A stretch of 41,443 nt of DNA from Deltaproteobacteria bacterium (GTDB taxonomy: Bacteria > Desulfobacterota > Dissulfuribacteria > Dissulfuribacterales > UBA3076): positions 53,780-95,222 of the forward strand of contig PQXD01000001.1 of the NCBI GenBank assembly GCA_003194485.1. Direction: 5' to 3'. Shown here piece by piece: positions 7,150 through 15,295 of the stretch (positions are counted from its first letter, which is position 1; each line of letters starts with the position of its first letter). Position numbers and translations under genes: made by a program. The notes beneath the pieces were generated by a model that was given only the letters and a program-made list of their open reading frames with translations, ran no database searches and was not told the DNA's origin.

Positions 7150-7410
7150 ATGAAAGAAGAGACAGGCGAAGAAAAAAAGTATTTCTTTGACAGGCCGAGA
7201 AACTTTAAAACAGTTTTTGGGTGCTTTTTATCTGTGCTGACCGGTCTGCTTGTCGCTGAATTCTTTATCCACAAACATGCCCATTTTTCTTGGGAAGAGT
7301 GGCCGGAGTTTTATGCCGTCTTTGGATTTGTAGTCCTGGTATTGATCGTACTTGCCGCAAAATACATCCTGCGGCCGATAGTGGAAAGACGAGAGGATTA
7401 TTATGATTAG
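7150..7410 (+). CDS. Small two-helix membrane protein of the Mrp operon (86 aa)
   Basis: An 86-residue protein with a charged N-terminus, a first helix (about residues 24-42), the loop HKHAHFSWEEWPEFYAVFGF, a second helix (about 56-74) and a charged tail. The EEWPEFYAVFGF loop looks typical of small conserved proteins in antiporter clusters, but I cannot give it a family name. It overlaps the next gene by 8 bases, which supports co-translation and a role as an accessory subunit. Confidence 0.75.
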   Translation: MKEETGEEKKYFFDRPRNFKTVFGCFLSVLTGLLVAEFFIHKHAHFSWEEWPEFYAVFGFVVLVLIVLAAKYILRPIVERREDYYD

Positions 7411-9178
7411 CACGGTCCCGCCAGCAGTCATATTTATCACTGGGGGATTATTGGTTCCCTTTATCAAGGGAAAATGGAAAAGTGCCTTCTTGCTGCTCAT
7501 CCCTGTGGTCGGCTTCATAAACCTGATCAGTATCCCTGAGGGGACCCACTGGGTCTTCCGGTTTCTCGGTTATGACCTTGTCTTCGGCAAAATGGACAGG
7601 CTGAGCCTCCTTTTTGGCTATATTTACCATATAATAACTTTTATTGCCCTGCTGTATTCCCTTCACGTAAAGGACAATCTCCAGCATCTGGCCGGGCTGA
7701 TTTACTCCGGCAGCGCTCTCGGGGTCGTCTTTGCAGGAGATCTGCTGTCTTTGTTTATCTTCTGGGAATTGCTCACCATCAGCTCTGTTATGTTGATCTG
7801 GAGCCGGAGGACAAGGGCATCGCTTTACGCCGGCTTCAGGTATTTTCTGGTTCATGCCGCCGGAGGTCTGTGCCTTTTGGCAGGCATCGTGCTTTACGTG
7901 CAGGAGACGGGAAGTATTGAATTCGGACATATCGGATTACATAGCCTGGCCTCTTTATTGATATTTCTTGGCTTTGGCGTAAATTCCGCCTGGCCTATTC
8001 TCCATCCGTGGTTGCCGGATGCCTATCCGGAGGCCACTCCCACTGGAACGGTATTCCTGAGTGTGTATACGTCGAAGACCGCTGTCTATGTCCTGGCCAG
8101 GGGATTTGCGGGTACAGAGATCTTGATCTGGATCGGGGCAATTATGACGGTGTTTCCCGTCTTCTTTGCGGTCATTGAAAATAACTTAAGAAGAGTCCTG
8201 AGCTACAGCCTGATCAATCAGGTGGGCTATATGGTGTGCGGCGTTGGCATAGGAACGCAGTTGGCCATTAATGGCGCAATTTCCCATGTCTTTGCCCATA
8301 TCATTTACAAGGCCCTCCTTTTTATGTCTATGGGAGCTGTCCTGCATCGCACGGGAAAGATTAATTGCACGGCCCTGGGGGGACTTTACAGGACAATGCC
8401 TTTTACTGCTATATGTTGCATAATTGCGGCTGCATCAATCTCCGGCTTTCCGTTTACGAGCGGGTTTGTCACTAAATCCATGACGATAACCGCGGCTGCT
8501 GCCAATAATAATTTGACGATCATTTGGTTCCTTTTGATGATTGCCTCAGTCGGAGTGCTGGAACATGCAGGTATCAAGGTGCCTTATTTCGCGTTTTTTG
8601 GTCATGACTCGGGCCTGCGTCCGAAAGAAGCCCCTCTGAATATGTGTCTTGCCATGGGTATTTCGGCCTTCCTGTGTATTGCCATAGGTCTGTTCCCCGG
8701 TTATTTATATAAGCTGCTTCCTTACCCGGTCGATTTTGTTCCGTACACAGCCTCCCATGTAGTCGGTATGGCCCAGCTCCTTTTGTTTGCTACCCTGGCC
8801 TTTGTGTTTTTAGTACTTTCCGGTGTCTATCCGTCCGAGAAAAGGTGCGTCAACCTCGATGTCGATTGGTTCTACCGCAAGGGTGGCCGGCTCTTTTACT
8901 CTATCATGGACAAGGGCCTGAACGGTATAAACGCCGCATCAGAAAAGATCTTTGTGGGTGGCCTGGCCGGTTATCTTGGCCGCATCTCAAGGGATGCTCC
9001 GACAAGGGCTGCGCTCTCGGTGATGGTGCCCATATGGGTGATAAGCGGTACAACAGGAGAAAAACTGGCCTGCAAAAAGGCCGGTCTCCGCGCAGCATTA
9101 GAGACAGGCAGCTCCCCCATCGGGGTAAGCGCTGCCATAGCCACCATTTTTCTTGTAGTCATATTTCTCTTAATGTGA
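7403..9178 (+). CDS. Na+/H+ antiporter subunit D, third copy (NuoL/MrpD-like, long form)
   Basis: A 591-residue NuoL/M/N-family membrane protein. Helix 5 Glu is present in LFIFWELLTISSVML. In the helix 7 region the sequence is GVNSAWPILHPWLPDAYPEA, where the lysine before PLHxWLPDA, present in the two other copies, is absent; the later Lys in VYTSKTAVYVLARGF is kept. LRRVLSYSLINQVGYMVCG follows. A C-terminal extension (about residues 480-590) ends in a last hydrophobic segment. The PEATPTGTVFLS form is typical of one sub-type annotated as antiporter subunit D. It would be the third channel-like subunit of the complex. Confidence 0.88.
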   Translation: MISTVPPAVIFITGGLLVPFIKGKWKSAFLLLIPVVGFINLISIPEGTHWVFRFLGYDLVFGKMDRLSLLFGYIYHIITFIALLYSLHVKDNLQHLAGLIYSGSALGVVFAGDLLSLFIFWELLTISSVMLIWSRRTRASLYAGFRYFLVHAAGGLCLLAGIVLYVQETGSIEFGHIGLHSLASLLIFLGFGVNSAWPILHPWLPDAYPEATPTGTVFLSVYTSKTAVYVLARGFAGTEILIWIGAIMTVFPVFFAVIENNLRRVLSYSLINQVGYMVCGVGIGTQLAINGAISHVFAHIIYKALLFMSMGAVLHRTGKINCTALGGLYRTMPFTAICCIIAAASISGFPFTSGFVTKSMTITAAAANNNLTIIWFLLMIASVGVLEHAGIKVPYFAFFGHDSGLRPKEAPLNMCLAMGISAFLCIAIGLFPGYLYKLLPYPVDFVPYTASHVVGMAQLLLFATLAFVFLVLSGVYPSEKRCVNLDVDWFYRKGGRLFYSIMDKGLNGINAASEKIFVGGLAGYLGRISRDAPTRAALSVMVPIWVISGTTGEKLACKKAGLRAALETGSSPIGVSAAIATIFLVVIFLLM

Positions 9179-9201
9179 TATAGACGGAAAGGGAGATATA
9201 A

Positions 9202-9684
9202 ATGGTTTCCATAGAAGACTTGAGAAGGGTCGTATTGTTTGGAGGTCTGACGGACCAGATGCTTGAGGAATTGGCTCCGATGGTTCAAACGGAGTCTATC
9301 GGGGAACGACAGGTCATTTACGAACCAGGCAGCAAGGCGGACCATTTTTACTCACTCAAACGCGGCAAGGTGTTGCTCGAGGCAGAGCTTGCCCCGACCC
9401 TTATTATCTCTCTCAGTGCCATAAAGCCGGGGTATTCTTTTGGCTGGTCCGCCCTTCTTCCATCGGCGACTCACACATCTTATGCCGCGTCTGTCGAGCC
9501 CTCTGAAATATTGGTTATCCCCGGGGCCGGTTTTCTGGCCGTCCTCGATAAGGACCAGGCTATGGGATATGCTGTTATGCAGAAAATAGTACAAATACTG
9601 GAAAACCGCCTGGAACATCGCACCGCCCAGTTCCTGAGGGTCATAAGCAAGCATCCTGAGATAGGAGCACTTTTGGGCATGTAG
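9202..9684 (+). CDS. Cyclic-nucleotide-binding-domain protein (Crp-like sensor without DNA-binding domain)
   Basis: A 160-residue soluble protein consisting of one cNMP-binding beta-barrel: FGGLTDQMLEELAPMVQTES, RQVIYEPGSKADHFYSLKRG, then the cassette-like GYSFGWSALLPSATHTSYAA (about residues 73-92) and the C-helix. No winged-helix DNA-binding part follows, so it is probably a sensor or partner protein and not a transcription factor. The canonical GE...R phosphate-binding pair is not intact, so ligand identity is open. It starts 23 bases after the last antiporter subunit with GGGAG upstream, so it is probably the last gene of the Mrp operon. Confidence 0.85.
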   Translation: MVSIEDLRRVVLFGGLTDQMLEELAPMVQTESIGERQVIYEPGSKADHFYSLKRGKVLLEAELAPTLIISLSAIKPGYSFGWSALLPSATHTSYAASVEPSEILVIPGAGFLAVLDKDQAMGYAVMQKIVQILENRLEHRTAQFLRVISKHPEIGALLGM

Positions 9685-9732
9685 GATGCATCTCAGCGGG
9701 CCTTTCCTCATCATCAAGAATTGTGCTGGACC

Positions 9733-9762
9733 TTGACACGATCAGCAGCAAGATGGTATGTA
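9733..9762 (+). promoter_or_regulatory. Possible sigma-70 promoter for the receiver gene
   Basis: TTGACA at 9733-9738 and TATGTA at 9757-9762 are separated by 18 bases. The start would be near 9769, so the repeat element at 9799-9992 would be transcribed as part of the 5' leader of the receiver gene at 10065. The match is imperfect and is not otherwise supported. Confidence 0.35.
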
Positions 9763-9798
9763 ACTTCTCAATAAGTCAGGGTTTATATGTATTTGCTG

Positions 9799-9992
9799 GT
9801 GAATATTCGGTGAACCCGTGGTCCACTTGGAAATTGACATCCGTGCCCTGCCGCAGGAGCGGTTTGCCTTTTGCAGGGTTTCAACCGCGGGCCGGATTGC
9901 ATTGCCTCTCCGGTCTGCGATGAGTGAGCTTTGAAACCCGGAAAAAGGTAACCGCTCCAAGGCAGGATATAACGGGTTCACCGGATATTTAC
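9799..9992 (-). mobile_element. MITE-like element, arm type A, copy 1, with perfect 8-bp target duplication
   Basis: A 194-bp non-coding element with terminal inverted repeats of 21 bp: left GTGAATATTCGGTGAACCCG+T, right the complement of GTAAATATCCGGTGAACCCG+T. The two differ at two positions. It is flanked on both sides by ATTTGCTG (9791-9798 and 9993-10000), a perfect 8-bp direct repeat. Internal arms (GCGGTTTGCC.../...GGTAACCGCT) add further pairing, so a transcript would fold into one long hairpin. Its interior is a close match to the copies at 15100 and 33276, in opposite orientation. It lies in the 5' region of the receiver gene. Confidence 0.88.
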
Positions 9993-10064
9993 ATTTGCTG
10001 GACCATGGTTCGATGAACAGTCTGTGTGTGTCGGTTATCATCGAAGGAAGATAAGGAGGGGAAA

Positions 10065-10496
10065 ATGTCCAAGAAGATCTTAATCGTCGATGATGAGCCT
10101 GACATTATTACGTTTGTTGGTGCGGTTCTTGAGGAGAACGGCTACACAAGTATCAGTGCAAAGAACGGGGTTGAGGGCCTGGAGTTACTGCGAACGGAAA
10201 AACCGGATCTGGTACTCCTCGATTTGATGATGCCGAAGAAAAGCGGCATCACCATGTTCCAGGAATTGAGAAGTGATCCGGACATGAGCCATACTCCCGT
10301 AGTGGTGGTAACAGGTGTCTCTGAAGTAACAGGTGTTGATTTCAGAGATTTCATGTACAAGAAGCCGATGGCCGATGAGGAAAAGTTTGTGGAGACCACT
10401 GGGTTAACAAAGTATACTGTACCTGATGGTTATATTGAAAAACCGATTGACCCGGATGAGTTAATTAAGGCCATTAAGAATGCCTTAAAAGAATAA
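10065..10496 (+). CDS. Stand-alone response-regulator receiver protein
   Basis: A 143-residue single receiver domain. Acidic pocket D9-D10, phospho-acceptor D53 in LVLLDLMMP, Thr in VVVVTGVS and Lys in GYIEKPIDPDEL are all present. Between beta-4 and the final Lys there is an insertion of about 35 residues (DFRDFMYKKPMADEEKFVET...), so the protein is longer than the usual 120. There is no output domain, so it probably acts through protein-protein contact or phosphotransfer. ATG 10065 has GGAGGGG directly upstream; an in-frame ATG 13 codons earlier has no such site and falls outside the domain. No histidine kinase is encoded nearby. Confidence 0.9.
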   Translation: MSKKILIVDDEPDIITFVGAVLEENGYTSISAKNGVEGLELLRTEKPDLVLLDLMMPKKSGITMFQELRSDPDMSHTPVVVVTGVSEVTGVDFRDFMYKKPMADEEKFVETTGLTKYTVPDGYIEKPIDPDELIKAIKNALKE

Positions 10497-10551
10497 AACG
10501 GTTGTCCTGATCTTCCCTGTTAGCCTTATCATTTTTCGACACCGCCTGTTT

Positions 10552-10890
10552 TCAGGGGGCCGAACCATACTTTTTAATAATGGAATCAATCTTTTCCCTG
10601 GCACTGTCGCTAAGATCTTTGAATTTTACTCCCATGCCCCGCCTCTGGTCAGTGGACGTGAGTTTGGTCCGGCTCCACATCACCTCGGCCTTCACCCGGA
10701 TGGGATAATTATGCCCTGGCAGAAGAAACTCCAGGATCAACTGGGTCCCCGGTTCAAAAGGATTCATAGTTGCTATGAACATTCCTCCTGTACTCAGATC
10801 ATCAGCGAAGTCCCTGAGAAAGTTATCTACAGAATGATAATTTACTTGTATAGCTATTGGTGCTCTGGGTGTCTTTCTACGTTTGCTCAT
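10552..10890 (-). CDS. PilZ-domain protein
   Basis: A 112-residue PilZ domain of the short type common in myxobacteria and other delta-group bacteria. The c-di-GMP-binding pattern is RKTPR near the N-terminus (RxxxR) and DLSTGGMFI (DxSxxG) about 25 residues later. It probably binds cyclic di-GMP and alters a partner in motility, exopolysaccharide or adhesion control. It is convergent with the receiver gene (55-base gap) and divergent from rpmB. GGAG precedes the ATG with good spacing. Confidence 0.88.
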   Translation of the reverse strand: MSKRRKTPRAPIAIQVNYHSVDNFLRDFADDLSTGGMFIATMNPFEPGTQLILEFLLPGHNYPIRVKAEVMWSRTKLTSTDQRRGMGVKFKDLSDSAREKIDSIIKKYGSAP

Positions 10891-10967
10891 ACAGTTTCTC
10901 CGGTAAGCCTTGCAGTAATCCCGCAGTCGGGTTATATATCCTCCACCATAAGAGAGAGGTTCTGAAA

Positions 10968-11159
10968 ATGTCTAAGGTATGTGAAATATGTGGTAAACGC
11001 CCGGTCACCGGTTGCAACGTAAGTCATGCAAATAATCATACCCGTAGGCGCTGGCTGCCAAATCTGCAAAGGGTCAGGGCGGTTGTTAACGGGCAAATAA
11101 AACGCATTCGTGTCTGCACCCATTGTATTCGCTCCGGCAGAGTAATAAAACCCTCATAA
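10968..11159 (+). CDS. rpmB: 50S ribosomal protein L28
   Basis: A 63-residue bL28 protein of the zinc-ribbon type: CEICGK at residues 5-10 and CTHCIRSG near the C-terminus give a four-cysteine metal site. The family pattern [15 protein letters not shown] is in between. The start is ATG 10968 with GAGAGAGG upstream; an in-frame ATG at 10857 lies in the divergent promoter region and is rejected. It is a lone gene between the PilZ and rel genes. Confidence 0.96.
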   Translation: MSKVCEICGKRPVTGCNVSHANNHTRRRWLPNLQRVRAVVNGQIKRIRVCTHCIRSGRVIKPS

Positions 11160-11231
11160 GCCCCGATTTATCTTTAATCTCTTTCCTCTATATTATCGTA
11201 TAAAAAGCAGAGATCCTAAAATCGAGCCCCC

Positions 11232-13373
11232 TTATCCTGGAGAAGTGCGCTCAGCAAGCTTTACACCCTCAAGCTTCCTTATGCTTGAGAGGATTTTCCT
11301 CAGTTGCATCCGGTTTTTCACCGCAATGACAAAGTCAAGAACGGCAGCATAATCCGGAGTCGTGGCAACCTTTGCCTCCAGGATATTTGCCTCTCCGGCA
11401 CTTATTGCATTACTGACTGCGGCCAGCATGCCTTTTTGGTCGACCGTACTGACCCGGATCCCGGCAGGATAAGTGGCTCCATCAGCATATGCCCATGTAA
11501 TCTCTACACGCCTGTCTGAATCCAGGTTACGGATATTAGAGCAATTTTCTCTATGGACTGTAACTCCTCTTCCCCTTGTTATATAGCCGACAACCTCGTC
11601 TCCCGGAACCGGTGTGCAGCATTTGCCCAGGTGGATCATGATATCATCAAGACCATGAATCAGGATGCCCTGCGGCTCTGTCTTGTCGGTAAATTTCTTT
11701 ACCCTTGATTCCTTTTCTTCCGGTTTATATTCTTCAGGTTGTCCTGCCCGCAGCTTTCTGATTATCTGAGAAGGGGCAATCTTGCCGTATCCGGCTGCAA
11801 TAAACATATCCTCCGGGGTCTTGAAAGACAGCGCCTTGGCAACTTCAGCACTTTTGGTCTTTATAAAATCGCTGAAGTCCAACCCGTGCCTCTTGAATTC
11901 CCTGGCACAAAGGTCCCTTCCCAGGGCAAGGCTCTTTCCCTTTTCTTCTGTTTTTATCCACTGGCGGATCTTTGCCCGGGCCCTGCTGGTCTTGGCAAAC
12001 TTAAGCCAATCCCTGTTGGGGAAGTGCTTATCGGATGTAATTATCTCTACCATTTCCCCGTTATGGAATTGATATTTCAAGGGCACGATTCTGCCGTTTA
12101 CCTTGGCCCCTGCACAATGGTTCCCTATCTCGGTATGGATTGCATAGGCAAAGTCTATCGGAGTGGCTCCCCGGGGAAACTCCTTAACCTCTCCTTTTGG
12201 AGTGAACACATATACTTCGTTGGGAAAGAGATCCATCTTCACCGACTCAATGAATTCCCTTGGATCATCCAGCTCCTTCTGCCACTCTATGAGCTGAAAA
12301 AGCCAGTCGAACTGGCGTGCCTTTTCCTTGCTGACTATTGTCCCCTCTTTATACAGCCAGTGGGCGGCAATGCCTTCATTCGCCACAATGTCCATCTCCT
12401 CGGTGCGGATCTGGATCTCCATTCTCTCGCCATAGGGACCTATAACAGTGGTGTGGAGGGATTGATACATGTTGGTCTTTGGAAGACTGATGTAATCTTT
12501 GAAACGTCCCGGAATCGGTTTCCAGAGCGAATGAACGATTCCAAGGGCCTCATAGCACTCCTTGGCACTTTTCATAATGATCCTGAAGGCTATCAGATCA
12601 TAGATCTCTTCAAGGGGTATTTTTCTTGTACGCATCTTCCGGAAGATACTATAGAGGTGTTTGGGTCTTCCGAGTACCTTGCATGAAAGACCGAAATCAG
12701 CCATCTTCCCGGCTATGAGATCCTTGACTTCATCCACATAGGCCTTTCTCCTGCTCAGGCGGGCCTCTACTTCTTTTTGGAGCCTTTGGTATTCTTCAGG
12801 ATAGATATTCAGAAAGGCCAGATCCTCAAGTTCGCTTTTGATCCAGCCGATCCCGAGACGACCTGCCAGGGGGGCATAGATATCCAGGGTCTCCCTGGCG
12901 ATCTTGACTCTTTTATGCTCCTTCTGATACTCCAGGGTGCGCATGTTATGGAGCCTGTCGGCAAGCTTTACCAGCAGGACCCGGATGTCCTTTGAAATGG
13001 CAAGGATCATCTTGCGGGTGTTTTCCGCCTGCTTTTGGATCTGGCTCTCGAACCGGATTTTGCTGAGCTTTGTAACCCCATCCACGATCTGGGCCACGTC
13101 TTTGCCGAACATCTCCTCCAGTTCCTCAAAAGAGGTAAGGGTATCTTCTAATGTGTCATGCAGGAGACCGGCTGCTATGCTGGCCAGGTCCAGATGCAAG
13201 CGTGTCAGAATATAGGCCGTTGCCAGCGGATGCGAGAGATAGGGTTCGCCGGAAAGCCTTGTCTGCCCGGCATGGACCTTGGCGGAATATACATAGGCCT
13301 TTTCTACCAGACTGGTGTCTGCATCCGGGAGGTAGGAATGGATCCCGTCAAGTATGTCGTTGAGACGGATCAC
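11232..13373 (-). CDS. rel: Bifunctional (p)ppGpp synthetase/hydrolase Rel (RelA/SpoT family)
   Basis: A 713-residue cytoplasmic enzyme that makes and degrades the alarmone (p)ppGpp. The hydrolase part has the HD motif at residues 72-73 ([10 protein letters not shown]). The synthetase part follows ([42 protein letters not shown]...EGIAAHW). Then come a TGS domain ([20 protein letters not shown]), a helical/zinc-finger-like stretch with [12 protein letters not shown], and a C-terminal ACT domain (about 645-710). An intact HD box and synthetase box suggest both activities. The GTG start overlaps the proS stop by 4 bases (GTGA), so it is the last gene of ispG-proS-rel. Confidence 0.95.
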   Translation of the reverse strand: MIRLNDILDGIHSYLPDADTSLVEKAYVYSAKVHAGQTRLSGEPYLSHPLATAYILTRLHLDLASIAAGLLHDTLEDTLTSFEELEEMFGKDVAQIVDGVTKLSKIRFESQIQKQAENTRKMILAISKDIRVLLVKLADRLHNMRTLEYQKEHKRVKIARETLDIYAPLAGRLGIGWIKSELEDLAFLNIYPEEYQRLQKEVEARLSRRKAYVDEVKDLIAGKMADFGLSCKVLGRPKHLYSIFRKMRTRKIPLEEIYDLIAFRIIMKSAKECYEALGIVHSLWKPIPGRFKDYISLPKTNMYQSLHTTVIGPYGERMEIQIRTEEMDIVANEGIAAHWLYKEGTIVSKEKARQFDWLFQLIEWQKELDDPREFIESVKMDLFPNEVYVFTPKGEVKEFPRGATPIDFAYAIHTEIGNHCAGAKVNGRIVPLKYQFHNGEMVEIITSDKHFPNRDWLKFAKTSRARAKIRQWIKTEEKGKSLALGRDLCAREFKRHGLDFSDFIKTKSAEVAKALSFKTPEDMFIAAGYGKIAPSQIIRKLRAGQPEEYKPEEKESRVKKFTDKTEPQGILIHGLDDIMIHLGKCCTPVPGDEVVGYITRGRGVTVHRENCSNIRNLDSDRRVEITWAYADGATYPAGIRVSTVDQKGMLAAVSNAISAGEANILEAKVATTPDYAAVLDFVIAVKNRMQLRKILSSIRKLEGVKLAERTSPG

Positions 13374-15079
13374 TTGAGTAATTCAACAGCCCTTTTCACG
13401 GCTTCGTTCTTTTTTACTGAGATAGTCTCACCTGTGGCGCGACCCCTGATTTCCACCTCATCTTTTTCTTTAAATCGCTTGCCCACAACAATTCTCAACG
13501 GAATCCCCAACAGGTCAGCATCCTTGAACTTCACACCGGGACGCTCCCTGCGGTCATCAAGCAGGACCTCCAGACCCTGGGCCATCAATCCGTTGTAGAG
13601 TTTTTCGGCAGCCTCTGACATCACAGTATCTCTGGTATCTAGCAGGGAGATTATTACCTCAAAGGGGGCAAGCGGTACTGGAAATATAATACCGTTTTCA
13701 TCGTGATTCTGCTCTATGGCCGCCGCCACGGTCCGTCCCACGCCGATACCGTAACATCCCATGACGGTGAGCCGTTTCTTTCCGTTGGCGTCCAGAAATG
13801 TGGCCCCCAGGGCCTCGCTGTATTTGGTCCCGAGCTTGAAAATGTGTCCGACCTCTATGCCGCGTTTAAGTTCTATCTTCCCCTTGCATCTGGGGCACGG
13901 GTCTCCTTCGCAAATAACCCTGATATCGGCAAGTTCCGGCATGGAAACGTCTCTGCCCCAGTTTACACCGGTAAAATGGGCATCAACTTCATTGCCGCCT
14001 GTTACGAAATTCCTGAGCAGGGAAACGTCTTGATCAGCCACTACCTTAAAGTTCTCGTGAAGGCCGACCGGTCCTGCAAACCCGGCAGGTGCCCCTGTAA
14101 CCTTCTGGACCGTGACCTCGTCGGCAAAATCGAGACGCTCCGCTCCCAAGAGACGCTTCAGCTTCAGGTCGTTCAGCTCGTGATCGCCCCTTATGAGAGC
14201 CACAACGGGTTTATCATCAGCCATCACTATGAGGGTCTTGACAAGGCGGCCGGCAGGCACCCCAAGGAAATCCGTTACTTCCTCTATTGAGCGTTTTCCC
14301 GGTGTATGGACCTTCTTACACTCAGCAAGGGACTCATTCGTGATTTGGTGATCTGGTGAATGAATTACAGGAGCAAGTTCAACATTTGCCGCATAATCAC
14401 AGGATGTGCAGCATGCTATCCGGTCTTCTCCCGAATCCGCCATGACCATGAATTCATGGGAGGCGTGCCCCCCGATGCTGCCGGTATCTGCCTCAACAGG
14501 CCTGAAATCAAGGCCGCAGCGCTCGAATATCCGGCAATAGACCCTGTACATAACCTGGTAGGTCTCCTCGAGGGCCTCGGCATCCACGTCAAAGCTGTAG
14601 GCGTCTTTCATAATGAACTCCCTGCCCCGCATGAGCCCGAAGCGGGGCCGGATCTCATCACGAAATTTTGTCTGGATCTGATACAGATTCAGCGGAAGAT
14701 CCCGGTACGATCTGATCTCCTTTCGCACGATATCCGTGATTACCTCTTCATGGGTAGGACCGAGGCAACTGGCCCTGCCGTGCCTGTCTTCAAAACGCAG
14801 GAGTTCCTTTCCGTAGCGCTCCCACCTGCCGCTTTCCCGCCAGAGCTCTGAAGGCTGGACCATGGGCAGGAGTACTTCCTGGGCACCGGCACGGTTCATC
14901 TCCTCCCTGATTATCTTTTCTACCTTGCGAAGGGATCTCAGGCCCATGGGCAGATACGAATAGAGGCCGGAGGCCAGCTTCCGGATCATTCCGGCCCTCA
15001 GCATCAATTTGTGGGATATAACCTCTGCCTCTGCAGGAACCTCCTTTAAGGTAGGTAAAAAAAACCTGGAGTATCTCAT
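13370..15079 (-). CDS. proS: Prolyl-tRNA synthetase
   Basis: A 569-residue class II aminoacyl-tRNA synthetase of the bacterial type with an editing insertion. Motif 1 lies around [20 protein letters not shown], followed by [18 protein letters not shown]. Motif 2 is [20 protein letters not shown], the INS editing domain spans about residues 225-380, motif 3 is [20 protein letters not shown], and a C-terminal anticodon-binding domain follows. It charges tRNA-Pro; a tRNA-Pro gene lies at 17859-17935. The start is 21 bases from a MITE-like element that separates it from ispG. Confidence 0.96.
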   Translation of the reverse strand: MRYSRFFLPTLKEVPAEAEVISHKLMLRAGMIRKLASGLYSYLPMGLRSLRKVEKIIREEMNRAGAQEVLLPMVQPSELWRESGRWERYGKELLRFEDRHGRASCLGPTHEEVITDIVRKEIRSYRDLPLNLYQIQTKFRDEIRPRFGLMRGREFIMKDAYSFDVDAEALEETYQVMYRVYCRIFERCGLDFRPVEADTGSIGGHASHEFMVMADSGEDRIACCTSCDYAANVELAPVIHSPDHQITNESLAECKKVHTPGKRSIEEVTDFLGVPAGRLVKTLIVMADDKPVVALIRGDHELNDLKLKRLLGAERLDFADEVTVQKVTGAPAGFAGPVGLHENFKVVADQDVSLLRNFVTGGNEVDAHFTGVNWGRDVSMPELADIRVICEGDPCPRCKGKIELKRGIEVGHIFKLGTKYSEALGATFLDANGKKRLTVMGCYGIGVGRTVAAAIEQNHDENGIIFPVPLAPFEVIISLLDTRDTVMSEAAEKLYNGLMAQGLEVLLDDRRERPGVKFKDADLLGIPLRIVVGKRFKEKDEVEIRGRATGETISVKKNEAVKRAVELLK

Positions 15080-15099
15080 TATCCTTTGCCCTAATTTTC

Positions 15100-15295
15100 G
15101 TAAATATCCGGTGAACCCGTTATATCCTGCCTTGAAGCGGTTACCTTTTTCCGGGTTTCAAAGCTCACTCATCGCAGACCGGAGAGGCAGTGCAATCCGG
15201 CCCGCGGTTGAAACCCTGCAAAAGGCAAACCGCTCCTGCGGCAGGGCACGGACGGCAACCTTCCGCAGTGGACCACGGGTTCACCGGATATTTAC
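15100..15295 (+). mobile_element. MITE-like element, arm type A, copy 2, forming the end of ispG
   Basis: A 196-bp non-coding element with perfect 21-bp terminal inverted repeats, GTAAATATCCGGTGAACCCG+T (15100-15120) and its complement (15275-15295). Flanks are TAATTTTC (15092-15099) and TGATTTTC (15296-15303), an 8-bp duplication with one mismatch. Interior sequence such as TTTCAAAGCTCACTCATCGC and GGAGAGGCAGTGCAAT is shared almost unchanged with copies 1, 3 and 4. The ispG stop codon (15294-15292) lies inside the terminal repeat. It is the reference copy for the family here. Confidence 0.92.

Noticed and set aside
10510-10560. Bidirectional terminator between the receiver and PilZ genes
   Set aside because: The stem around CCGCCTG/CAGGGGG has a mismatch and there is no T-run on either strand.
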